Shown piece after piece: positions 1 to 9,200 of a DNA stretch of 24,867 bases; position 1 is the first letter of the stretch, and each line of letters opens with the position of its first letter. Made by a program: the position numbers and the translations under genes. Source of the DNA: Azoarcus sp. (GTDB lineage: Bacteria; Pseudomonadota; Gammaproteobacteria; Burkholderiales; Rhodocyclaceae); contig JALNWS010000038.1 in assembly GCA_023230755.1 (NCBI GenBank), forward strand, positions 1 through 24,867, written 5' to 3'. The notes below the pieces were generated by a model. The model was given only the letters and a program-made list of their open reading frames with translations, did no database searches and was not told the DNA's origin.

Positions 1-498
1 CTGGGCGAACCGGTGATCATCACCACCGGCGGCGGCCCCGGCATCATGGAGGCCGGCAACCGCGGTGCATTCGATGCAGGCGGACGCAGCATGGGCATGA
101 GCATTCACCTGCCCTTCGAGGAGGACCCCAACCCTTACATCACGCCCGAGCTGTGCTTCCAGTTCCACAACTTCGCCATCCGCAAGATGCACTTCCTGAT
201 GCGGGCGGTGGCGCTGGTGAGCTTTCCGGGCGGCTTCGGCACCATGGACGAACTGTTCGAGGTGCTGACGCTGGCGCAGACGCGCAAGATCCGCCGCCGC
301 CCGATCGTGTTGTTCGGTCGTGCGTTCTGGGATCGGGTGGTCAATTTCGAGGCGCTGGCGGACGAGGGCGTGATCAGCCACGCCGACCTTGGCCTGATCC
401 ACTATGCGGAGACCGCAGAAGAAGCGTGGGACATCATCAAGCGCACCTATCACGACGATGACCCGGATCTGACTGCGAGACAGAACCGCCCGGCCTGA
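1..498 (+). CDS. LOG family protein (TIGR00730-like, lysine-decarboxylase-like fold), 3' part
   Basis: The reading frame is open from the first base, so the N-terminus lies outside the window; 165 residues are visible. Two LOG-family signatures are present: a glycine-rich GGGPGIMEAGNRGA segment near the left edge, and PGGFGTMDELFEVLTLAQT, which is the nucleotide-binding PGGxGTxxE motif. Characterised LOG proteins release free cytokinin-type bases from nucleoside 5'-monophosphates, and bacterial homologues hydrolyse AMP-like nucleotides. The cellular role of this bacterial branch is not settled. The older label 'lysine decarboxylase' is a misnomer for the family. The gene is followed 43 bases later by a convergent acetyltransferase gene, so it is the last gene of its unit. 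Family assignment is secure; substrate is not. Confidence 0.88.
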   Translation: MGEPVIITTGGGPGIMEAGNRGAFDAGGRSMGMSIHLPFEEDPNPYITPELCFQFHNFAIRKMHFLMRAVALVSFPGGFGTMDELFEVLTLAQTRKIRRRPIVLFGRAFWDRVVNFEALADEGVISHADLGLIHYAETAEEAWDIIKRTYHDDDPDLTARQNRPA

Positions 499-515
499 TT
501 GCGTGTGTCCGGGCC

Positions 516-531
516 GGCGGTGGCAGCCGCC
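516..531. terminator. GC-rich hairpin between convergent genes
   Basis: GGCGG (516-520) and CCGCC (527-531) pair across a 6-base loop, and flanking CCGGG/CCCGG bases could extend the structure. It fills most of the 43-base gap between the LOG gene stop and the GNAT gene stop. No T-run follows on either strand, so it is only a possible weak or bidirectional terminator. Confidence 0.3.
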
Positions 532-541
532 CGGGCCGTGC

Positions 542-1063
542 TCAGCCGTCGACGGGGGCTGTCGGGGTATCCAGGGTGAGCTGATAGAAGGCGAGGTCGA
601 GCCAGCGCCCGAACTTGTAGCCGGCTTGCGGCAGGGTGCCGGCGTGGACGAAGCCCAGGCTGGCATGCAGCGCAATGCTCGCGGCGTTGCCGGCATCGAT
701 GGCGCCAACCAGCAGGTGGCGCTGATGCTGGCGCGCGCGTTCGATCAGCGCCTGCAACAGTGTCCGTCCAACACCGCGGCCGCGATGATCGGCGTGTACA
801 TAGACGGAATGCTCAACCGAGTACTTGAATGCCGGGTATGCGCGAAAGCTGCCATAGCTGGCAAAGCCTGCGAGCCGGCCGTCGTCGTCTTCCAGCCCGA
901 TCACCGGAAAGCCGCCCTCGCGCTTGCCGGCAAACCATGCGTCCATGCTCTGCGGCGGACGTGGGCTGTACTCGTACAGGGCGGTCGAATGCATGATCGC
1001 ATCGTTGAGCAGATCGAGGATTGCGCCGGCATGGCGTTCGGGGCTGCAGTCGACAAGTTGCAT
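542..1063 (-). CDS. GNAT family N-acetyltransferase (phosphinothricin acetyltransferase/MnaT-like)
   Basis: This 173-residue single-domain GNAT protein transfers acetyl from acetyl-CoA to an amine. The acetyl-CoA binding motif A is seen as SVYVHADHRGRGVGRTLLQALIERA, with the R/Q-x-x-G-x-G/A pattern in HRGRGVG. The N-terminal STALYEYSPRPPQSM segment and the C-terminal ASIALHASLGFVHAGTLPQAGYKFGRWLD segment match the layout of the phosphinothricin/methionine-sulfone acetyltransferase branch (Pat, YncA/MnaT). The length fits that branch. The natural substrate cannot be told from sequence; a free amino acid or a toxic amino-acid analogue is the usual guess. The gene stands alone on the minus strand, convergent with the LOG gene and divergent from the methyltransferase gene. 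Confidence 0.82.
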   Translation of the reverse strand: MQLVDCSPERHAGAILDLLNDAIMHSTALYEYSPRPPQSMDAWFAGKREGGFPVIGLEDDDGRLAGFASYGSFRAYPAFKYSVEHSVYVHADHRGRGVGRTLLQALIERARQHQRHLLVGAIDAGNAASIALHASLGFVHAGTLPQAGYKFGRWLDLAFYQLTLDTPTAPVDG

Positions 1064-1156
1064 GGTCTGTTCGGTGTGAGCGTTGGGGGGATTCGGCGTG
1101 GCGAGACTTTAACTGACACCCCGGTTCGATGCACCTTCGCTGTGCCCGGTGCGTGC

Positions 1157-1178
1157 TTGCTGCCAAGGCTTGCAGCAA
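1157..1178. repeat. Inverted repeat in the GNAT/methyltransferase divergent intergenic region
   Basis: TTGCTGC (1157-1163) and GCAGCAA (1172-1178) form a perfect 7-bp inverted repeat around an 8-base centre. It lies in the 285-base region between the divergent acetyltransferase and methyltransferase starts. It could be an operator or a leader hairpin. I see no convincing promoter boxes in this region. Confidence 0.3.
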
Positions 1179-1348
1179 CGGCGGCGACGTTGTTCCGTGG
1201 CGTGTGAACACAGGGTTTGCATGTGCCGGCGGCGGGGGTTATCGTCGCATCCCTTCTGCGTTTCGACTGCTTCGATGATGAGTGCCCTTCACCGTTCCGC
1301 CCGGCCACGCTGCGAGCGCCCCGTGTCGCCATTGCGGCGGGATTGCGC

Positions 1349-2587
1349 ATGAGCGCCCAACTCGGACTCGGTCTGCGCGATGTGGCCGCGCTGGGGCAGA
1401 TCTTTACCCCGCAGGCGGTCGTGCAGGCCATGCTGGCGCTCAGGCGCAACAGTGGTCGAGTGCTCGAGCCCTCGTGTGGCGACGGTGCGTTTCTGCAGCA
1501 CCTGCCCGGGGCCGTCGGCATCGAGTTCGACGCCGACTACTGTCCAGCGGGCGCGCTCAATATCGACTTCTTCGCCTATCCGGACAGCGAGCAGTTCGAC
1601 ACCATCATCGGCAACCCGCCCTATGTGCGCTTTCAGGACGTGCCCGCTGCGACCCGCAAGCGCCTCAGCACAACCCGTCCGGAAGTGCGCTTCGACGGGC
1701 GCTCCAATCTCTACCTGTTCTTCATCGAGAAGTGCGTGCGCCATCTGGCGCCGGGTGGAGAGCTGATCTTCATCACGCCGCGCGACTTCCTCAAGGCGAC
1801 CTCCGCGGTGCACCTGAACCGCCTGCTGTTCGAGACCGGCTCGATTACCGATGCCATCGAACTCGGCGACGCCCGGGTGTTCGACGACGCGGTGCCGAAT
1901 TGCCTGATCTGGCGCTTCGAGAAAGGCTGCAGCGAACGCAGCATGCGCTACCTCGAGCTGGGCGCGGGCGACGACATTGGCGCTGCGTTGCGGGCGCCGG
2001 CGTGGGAAACCCGGCATTTCGTCGAGGCCGGCGGCCACCTGATGTTTGCGCGTGGCGACTATCCGCTGCGTCTGGCCGATGTTGCCTTCGTCAAGGTCGG
2101 CGCGGTGTCGGGGGCGGACGATCTGTTCACTGACGCACAACATGGCAGCAGGGATTTCGTCTGCTCCTCGACCGTCACGAACGGCCAGACCCGGCGCATG
2201 ATCTGGAGCGAACCCGGTGAGCCACCGCCACCGGTGCTGAATGCGCACAGGACGCGTCTGCTCCAGCGCAAGGTGGCGCGCTTCGATGAATCCAACTGGT
2301 GGATGTGGGGGCGTCTGCATTACCGCAGTGCCTTGCCGCGCGTCTATGTGAATGGGCGCACCCGGGTGCCACAACCCTTCTTCGTTCATGCGTGCACGGA
2401 CTACGATGGTTCGGTGCTGGCGATCTTTCCGCGCCGTGCCGATGTGGATCTCGAGGCCTTCCGCGACGCGCTCAACGCGGTGGCGTGGGCCGATCTCGGC
2501 TTCGTCTGCGACGGCCGCTTCCTGTTTACCCAGCGCAGCCTCGAGCATGCGCCGCTGCCTGCGAGTTTCGCCGCCTTCCTGCCCTGA
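1349..2587 (+). CDS. Orphan adenine-N6 DNA methyltransferase (TaqI/Eco57I-like)
   Basis: Chosen start ATG 1349 gives 412 residues and places the first conserved block (GQIFTPQAVVQAML) near the N-terminus. The frame is open back to 1217, but that extension has no family-like sequence. S-adenosylmethionine motif I is VLEPSCGDG (E40-G46) and catalytic motif IV is IIGNPPYVRF (N89-P-P-Y92), the amino-N6-adenine signature. Motif order (I, then IV, then a C-terminal target-recognition region) and length resemble M.TaqI (421 residues) and the methylase half of Eco57I-type enzymes. The C-terminal half, ending in FLFTQRSLEHAPLPASF, fits a TaqI-like specificity domain. The predicted role is methylation of adenine in a specific DNA site. 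No endonuclease gene is adjacent, so it is either an orphan regulatory/protective methylase or a remnant of a restriction-modification pair. No frameshift or missing catalytic residue is seen. Confidence 0.85.
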   Translation: MSAQLGLGLRDVAALGQIFTPQAVVQAMLALRRNSGRVLEPSCGDGAFLQHLPGAVGIEFDADYCPAGALNIDFFAYPDSEQFDTIIGNPPYVRFQDVPAATRKRLSTTRPEVRFDGRSNLYLFFIEKCVRHLAPGGELIFITPRDFLKATSAVHLNRLLFETGSITDAIELGDARVFDDAVPNCLIWRFEKGCSERSMRYLELGAGDDIGAALRAPAWETRHFVEAGGHLMFARGDYPLRLADVAFVKVGAVSGADDLFTDAQHGSRDFVCSSTVTNGQTRRMIWSEPGEPPPPVLNAHRTRLLQRKVARFDESNWWMWGRLHYRSALPRVYVNGRTRVPQPFFVHACTDYDGSVLAIFPRRADVDLEAFRDALNAVAWADLGFVCDGRFLFTQRSLEHAPLPASFAAFLP

Positions 2588-2627
2588 GCGCGGCGAACCA
2601 GGGGGGCGACACCCGGACCATCTCTTT

Positions 2628-2652
2628 ATAGATATTCGATCTATGAATATCG
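2628..2652. repeat. Two overlapping inverted repeats downstream of the methyltransferase gene
   Basis: ATAGAT (2628-2633)/ATCTAT (2639-2644) and GATATTC (2631-2637)/GAATATC (2645-2651) are two perfect inverted repeats that share bases, so only one could form a hairpin at a time. The segment is AT-rich in a GC-rich neighbourhood. It sits about 130 bases before the next gene, which suits an operator or promoter region better than a terminator because no T-run follows. Confidence 0.4.
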
Positions 2653-2781
2653 GTTCGACTATGGGTTGATGTTCTAAGTCCCGCGTTACGCTGTGTCCCA
2701 CATTGTGGTTGAACGCAGGAGGCACGGCGCGAATGCGCCCTTGCCACCGCAACAGCGGCAGGACGGATAAGGAGCATCGGG

Positions 2782-3087
2782 ATGGTTGAAGTGACGGGTG
2801 TTGTCGTACTCGTGGTTGCGGGCCTTGCAGCGTCGTACTTTCGCGGCATGCGCAAGAAGGTCGACGGCCTCGCACTTGCCGAAGCCGAGCCTGCCCGGGT
2901 CGCCCGGCTCTATCTCCGGCGGGTGTCCGACACGAACGCTTTCTGGCTGCACATGAAGACGACAGACGGGCGCAAGTACTGCATCGCCGCTCCCTGGGAA
3001 CTGGATGACACGCTCGCGCGCCTCGAGCGTGTCGGTCTCCGTCTGTCGCAGGATGAGGTGAGCTACCTCAACCAGTCCTTCGCCTGA
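2782..3087 (+). CDS. Small membrane-anchored protein of unknown function
   Basis: This 101-residue protein has a clear ribosome binding site (AAGGAG about 8 bases before the ATG). Residues about 4-21 (VTGVVVLVVAGLAASYF) form one hydrophobic segment, followed by a positively charged RGMRKK stretch that predicts an N-in/C-out or short signal-anchor topology depending on the method used. The rest is soluble and mixed in character (LYLRRVSDTNAFWLHMKTTDGRKYCIAAPWELDDTLARLERVGLRLSQDEVSYL), with a single Cys. I do not recognise a named family. The coding character is supported by the ribosome binding site and by a balanced protein composition. Its stop codon abuts the stop codon of the convergent EamA gene with no base between them. 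Confidence 0.72.
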   Translation: MVEVTGVVVLVVAGLAASYFRGMRKKVDGLALAEAEPARVARLYLRRVSDTNAFWLHMKTTDGRKYCIAAPWELDDTLARLERVGLRLSQDEVSYLNQSFA

Positions 3088-3996
3088 TCAGCGCTGCTCG
3101 CCCCGCGCCGCGAGGTAGATCCCCACCAGCAGCAGGCTGAAGCCGACGAACTGCAGCGGAGCGAAGCCCTCGCCGAAGACGATGAAGGCGAGGATGGCGC
3201 TCCCCACCGGCTCACCCAGCGTCACCACGGCGATGAAGGTTGCCGAAACGTAGCGCAGCGACCAGTTGTAGGACGTGTGCCCCAGTAACTGAGGGCCGAG
3301 GGCCATGCCCAGCAGCACCAGCCAGGCCATGTTCGAGTGCGCAAACAGGCTGACGCCGCCGATGCTGCTGGCGGCAAACAGGAACAGCCCCGCCGCCCCA
3401 TAGGCAAGCCAGATGTAGGCCGACAGGCCGAGCCCCGCGCGCAGCCGGCGCCCGATCAGCAGATAGGCGGAAAAGCACCAGCTGCCGACAAGCGCCAGCA
3501 TGTTGCCCAGCATCGGGTCGCTGCCCACACCGACGGTCTGGCTGTCACTCCAGAAAATGAACAGGCTGCCCGCCAGCGACAGCGCGATGCCGCCAACCAT
3601 CATCAGCCCCGGCTTTTCGCGAAACAGCACGAAGGAGGCGATACCGATCCACAGCGGATTGGTGGTCACCAGCGCCGTGCTCGAGGCCACCGAGGTGTAC
3701 TCCAGCGAGCTGATCCAGGTGGCGAAATGCAGGGCCAGGAAGAAGCCTGCGGCGACTGCCATCAGCATCTGACGGCCACTCAGTCGCGCCAGATCGCGCC
3801 GGGACTGAATCAGCGCGATGGGGGTCACGATGATGGCTGCCAGACCCAGGCGCCAGGTGGCGACAGCCAGCGAGCTCACGCCCTCGGCCTGCGCCAGGCG
3901 CGCCAGCACCGCACCGAAGGAAATCGCCGTCAGGCCAATGCCGAGGACCACGAAGGGCAGCCACCGTGCGGGCGCTGCCGTATTGCCGTCGCTCAA
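3088..3996 (-). CDS. EamA/DMT-family permease at the 3' end of the liv operon
   Basis: This 302-residue protein has about ten hydrophobic segments in two EamA repeats (ISFGAVLARLAQAEGVSSLAVATWRLGLAAI... and the second starting near NMLALVGSWCFSAYLLIGRRL). That is the typical drug/metabolite transporter fold. The family mostly exports amino acids, nucleosides or related metabolites; the substrate here is unknown. The likely start is TTG at 3996: the coding frame has no ATG nearby, a GGAGG lies 6 bases upstream, and the TTG overlaps the livF stop as TTGA, which signals translational coupling. It is therefore the last gene of the livKHMGF operon. A conserved cargo link to branched-chain amino acids is an inference from position only. 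Confidence 0.85.
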   Translation of the reverse strand: MSDGNTAAPARWLPFVVLGIGLTAISFGAVLARLAQAEGVSSLAVATWRLGLAAIIVTPIALIQSRRDLARLSGRQMLMAVAAGFFLALHFATWISSLEYTSVASSTALVTTNPLWIGIASFVLFREKPGLMMVGGIALSLAGSLFIFWSDSQTVGVGSDPMLGNMLALVGSWCFSAYLLIGRRLRAGLGLSAYIWLAYGAAGLFLFAASSIGGVSLFAHSNMAWLVLLGMALGPQLLGHTSYNWSLRYVSATFIAVVTLGEPVGSAILAFIVFGEGFAPLQFVGFSLLLVGIYLAARGEQR

Positions 3997-4708
3997 GCGT
4001 GGCCTCCGCCTTCGAGGTAGGCCGCGCGTACTTCCGGGCTGGCGAGCAGCTCGGCTCCGGTGCCGGACAGTGTGATTTCGCCGTGCTGCAGCACGTAGGC
4101 GCGATGCGCGACCTTCAGCGCCTGGTTGGCGTTCTGTTCCACCAGCAGGATGGTCATGCCGTGATCCTGGTTGAGTTCGCGCACGATCTGGAAGATGCGG
4201 CGAATGTAGATCGGCGCAAGGCCGAGTGAGGGTTCGTCGAGCAGCAGCAGCTTGGGGCGGCTCATCAGTGCGCGACCGATGGCGAGCATCTGCTGCTCAC
4301 CGCCCGACAGTGTACCTGCACGCTGCGACAGACGCTCCTGGAGGATGGGAAACATCGAGTACACGCGGGCGATGTCGGCCTCGTAGTTGGCCGGATCGGC
4401 CTGTGCGGCGCCGATCTGCAGGTTCTCCAGCACCGTCATGCGTGGAAAGATGCGCCGGCCTTCCGGCACCAGCGCAATGCCGCGGCGGGCGATGTCGTGC
4501 GTGCTCAGGTGGGTGATGTCCTCGCCGTCGAACACGATGCGTCCGGCCGAAGCCTGGGGGCGGCCGAACAGGCTCATCATCAGCGTCGATTTTCCGGCGC
4601 CGTTGGCGCCGATCAGGGTGACGATCTCGCCGACCTGAACCTCCACATCGATGCCGTGCAGGGCATGGATGTGGCCGTAGTGGGCGTGAACCCCTTCCAT
4701 TGTCAGCA

Positions 4709-4712
<4 letters not shown>
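3993..4712 (-). CDS. livF: Branched-chain amino acid ABC transporter ATP-binding protein LivF
   Basis: With ATG 4712 as start the product has 239 residues, the usual LivF size; the frame stays open further upstream but that part lies inside livG. The ATG follows GGAGGG by 8 bases and overlaps the livG stop as ATGA. ATPase motifs are all present: Walker A GANGAGKST, signature LSGGEQQMLAIGRAL, Walker B LLLLDEPSLGLAP, and the switch region LLVEQNANQAL. LivF pairs with LivG to power the LivHM permease for high-affinity uptake of leucine, isoleucine, valine or related amino acids. In this clade such systems can also carry other amino acids, urea or aromatic acids. Its stop overlaps the start of the EamA gene. 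Confidence 0.93.
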
Positions 4713-6860
<2,148 letters not shown>

Positions 6861-6861
<1 letters not shown>

Positions 6862-7775
6862 CACACCTTCTCCACTTCAGGCCGGCCGAGCAGGCCGGAG
6901 GGACGCAGCATCAGCACCAGACACAGGATGGCGAAAGTCGCCACGTCCTTGTATTCGGCCCACAGATATGCCGACCAGAAGGATTCGATGAGGCCGATCA
7001 GCAGGCCCCCTAGCATCGCCCCCGGCAGCGAGCCGATGCCACCCAGCACTGCCGCGGTGAAGGCCTTGATGCCGGCCAGAAAGCCGATGTAGAAGTCGAT
7101 CACGCCGTAATAGACGGTCACCATCACGCCGGCCACGGCCGCCAGCGAGGCGCCGAGCATGAAGGTGAAGGAAATGGTGCGATCGACGTTGATGCCGAGC
7201 AGCGAGGCCATGGTGCGGTCCTGCTCGCAGGAACGTTGCTGGCGGCCGAAGGGGGTCTGGGTGATGAGCCAGGTAAAGGCGAACATCATGATCACGGTGA
7301 TCACGATGATCAGAAGCTGGCTCCAGCCGACCTGTACGGTGAAATCGGGTGTCGACCACACCTCGAAGCCGCCTTCGATGACCGGAGGAATGGGTTTGAC
7401 CCGCGCACCCTGGGTCAGCTGTACGGTGTTCTGCAGGAAAATCGACATGCCGATGGCCGAAATCAGCGGCGCCAGCCGCGTCGAGCCGCGCAGCGGGCGG
7501 TAGGCGATGCGCTCCACGGCCCAGCCATAGGCCGAGGTGAAGAAAATCGACACGATGAGCACGAAAGTCAGCGCCAGCGGAATGGAGCTGACGTCGGCTG
7601 CCGCGAGCAGCGTGAACGCGGTGACGGCGATGAAGGCGCTGACCATGAAAATGTCGCCGTGGGCGAAATTGATCATGCCGATGATGCCGTACACCATCGT
7701 GTAGCCGATCGCGATCAGTCCGTACATTGAACCGAGCGTGAGGCCGTTGATGAGTTGTTGCAGTGCGTAGGCCAC
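6861..7775 (-). CDS. livH: Branched-chain amino acid ABC transporter permease LivH
   Basis: The GTG at 7775 is preferred as start: GGAG lies 5 bases upstream and the product, 304 residues, matches E. coli LivH (308). An in-frame extension back to 7880 is present, but it lacks family-like sequence and runs through the livK-livH gap. The core begins LQQLINGLTLGSMYGLIAIGYTMVYGIIGMINFAHGDIFM, the hallmark N-terminus of LivH. The ATPase-coupling loop region is PFGRQQRSCEQDRTMASLLGIN. About eight membrane segments are visible. It pairs with LivM as the transmembrane pathway. The stop overlaps the livM start. Confidence 0.93.
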
Positions 7776-7915
7776 GATATCTCCGGGAGTGTTGTTGCGC
7801 GACGGCATGCCGCTGTTCGGATGCGGCTGCCGTGCGCAGCTTGTGGTTTTGTTCGCCCTGTCCGTGGCGCGGCAGCACACGCGTGCCGTCGCGCTTCAAT
7901 CACAGGGCGGAGACA

Positions 7916-7931
7916 CCGGCCCGGAGGCCGG
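7916..7931 (-). other. Intercistronic hairpin 1 between livK and livH
   Basis: CCGGCC (7916-7921) and GGCCGG (7926-7931) form a perfect 6-bp stem with a 4-base loop, located 33 bases past the livK stop in the direction of transcription. Without a T-run it is not a classic terminator. Such structures after a binding-protein gene often protect its mRNA or partly attenuate the permease genes. Confidence 0.45.
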
Positions 7932-7940
7932 CGTCACGCA

Positions 7941-7955
7941 CCGCCCGGTGGGCGG
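7941..7955 (-). other. Intercistronic hairpin 2 between livK and livH
   Basis: CCGCCC (7941-7946) and GGGCGG (7950-7955) form a 6-bp stem with a 3-base loop, 9 bases past the livK stop. It lies in tandem with the neighbouring hairpin; together they occupy the start of the 188-base livK-livH gap. Confidence 0.4.
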
Positions 7956-7963
7956 GGAAGGGA

Positions 7964-9058
7964 TTACTTCGCGTAGTCGTACTTGCCGTCTTTCCACTGA
8001 TAGACGACAAAGCCCGGCGCTTTCTGGTCGCCCTTGGCGTCGAAGGACAGGTCACCGATCACGGTCTTGAAGGTGCCGTTGCGCATGGTCTTCTCCAGTG
8101 CCGAGTACTTGGTGCTCTTGGCCTGGTTTGCGGTCTGCTCGAACAGCTGCATCGCGGCGTAGGCGTACATCACGTAGCCCTCAGGCTCGATCTTTGCGGC
8201 GCGGAACTTCTCTACGATCGGTGCGGCAGTCGGGTTCTTGCGCGGGTCGGGCGAGAACGTGAACATCACGTTGTCGGAGGCGGCACCGGCCGCGGTGACC
8301 AGCTCGGAGTTGGTCATGGTGTCGCCACCCATCACCGTGAGCTGCAGGCCGATTTGCTGAGCCTGGCGCAGAATGAGCGCCACTTCAGTGTGATAGCCGC
8401 CATAGGCCAGCACTTCGACGCCCGCCTGCTTGAGCTTGGTGACGATGCCGGAGTAGTCCTTTTCGCCCGCGGTGATGGATTCACGCATCACGGGCTTGGC
8501 ACCCTTGGCCGTCATGGCCTTGGCGATCTCGTCGGCCAGACCCTTGCCGTAGGCGCTCTTGTCGTCGAGCACGGCAATCTTCTTGCCCTTGAACTTCGTT
8601 GCCAGGTAGTCGCCGGCCACCAGGCCCTGCTGGTCGTCACGCCCCATGATGCGGAACACGTTCTTGAGGCCGCGCTCGGTGACTTGCGGGTTGGTCGACA
8701 CCGTCGCCATCAGGATGTCGGATTCGTTGTAGACATCGGACGCAGGGATCGTCGAGCTTGAGCACCAGTGACCGTGCATGAACACGATGTTGCGATTGAC
8801 CATGGTGTTGGCCACCGACACGGCCTGCTTCGGGTCGCAGGCATCGTCGCCGATTTCCAGTTTCAGCTTCTCGCCCAGCACGCCACCACGGGCGTTGATG
8901 TCGGCAATGGCCATTTCCGCACCCTTGCGGATCTGGTCACCGGCCGAAGCGTACTGTCCGGACATCGGGCCGGCGATGGCCACGGTCAGGTCGGCCAGCG
9001 CGGGGGTGGACAGGGCGCCGAAGGCGATGCATGCAGTGGCGAGCAATGTTTTTTTCAT
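7964..9058 (-). CDS. livK: Periplasmic branched-chain amino acid binding protein LivK/LivJ-type
   Basis: This 364-residue secreted protein has a signal peptide MKKTLLATACIAFGALSTPALA with likely cleavage after ALA. The mature part begins DLTVAIAGPMSGQYASAGDQIRKGAEMAIADINARGGVLGEKL, the standard Leu/Ile/Val-binding protein (Peripla_BP_6) N-terminus. The two cysteines in GDDACDPKQA and HGHWCSSST correspond to the disulfide of E. coli LIV-BP. GGYHTEVALILRQAQQIGLQLTVMGGD is the conserved second-lobe segment. The start is supported by AGGAG 6 bases upstream. It captures substrate in the periplasm and delivers it to LivHMGF. As first gene of the operon with hairpins behind it, it is probably made in excess of the membrane parts. 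Exact substrate is not visible. Confidence 0.93.
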   Translation of the reverse strand: MKKTLLATACIAFGALSTPALADLTVAIAGPMSGQYASAGDQIRKGAEMAIADINARGGVLGEKLKLEIGDDACDPKQAVSVANTMVNRNIVFMHGHWCSSSTIPASDVYNESDILMATVSTNPQVTERGLKNVFRIMGRDDQQGLVAGDYLATKFKGKKIAVLDDKSAYGKGLADEIAKAMTAKGAKPVMRESITAGEKDYSGIVTKLKQAGVEVLAYGGYHTEVALILRQAQQIGLQLTVMGGDTMTNSELVTAAGAASDNVMFTFSPDPRKNPTAAPIVEKFRAAKIEPEGYVMYAYAAMQLFEQTANQAKSTKYSALEKTMRNGTFKTVIGDLSFDAKGDQKAPGFVVYQWKDGKYDYAK

Positions 9059-9114
9059 GGGTGATCTCCTCTTGTGCAGTGGTTCGACTGGTGCTGCGTG
9101 GTTACGGGTCGTGT

Positions 9115-9132
9115 GCGGGCGCCATCGCCCGC
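9115..9132 (-). other. Hairpin in the livK upstream region
   Basis: GCGGGCG (9115-9121) and CGCCCGC (9126-9132) form a perfect 7-bp stem with a CCAT loop, extendable by two or three pairs. It lies 57 bases upstream of the livK start, in the 142-base putA-livK gap. It could be a leader hairpin of livK or the end structure of putA mRNA; there is no T-run. Confidence 0.35.
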
Positions 9133-9158
9133 GCAGGACCTGTAAGGTAAGTCAGGCG

Positions 9159-9175
9159 CGGATTAATGCAATCCG
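9159..9175 (-). other. Inverted repeat downstream of putA
   Basis: CGGATT (9159-9164) and AATCCG (9170-9175) pair across 5 bases, 26 bases past the putA stop. It may be a weak transcript-end hairpin or an operator for livK. No T-run follows on the minus strand. Confidence 0.3.
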
Positions 9176-9200
9176 TGTCTGCCCTAGGTCTGTAACGCTG

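Noticed and set aside
1217..1348. N-terminal extension of the methyltransferase
   Set aside because: The extension is not family-like, and the ATG at 1349 places the conserved FTPQ block at the usual distance from the start.
1289..2875. 528-codon minus-strand frame
   Set aside because: It is antisense to the methyltransferase gene with its intact motifs, and runs into the next gene's start region.
7776..7880. 35-residue N-terminal extension of LivH
   Set aside because: The extension is not LivH-like. The GTG at 7775 has GGAG at 5 bases and gives the family length.
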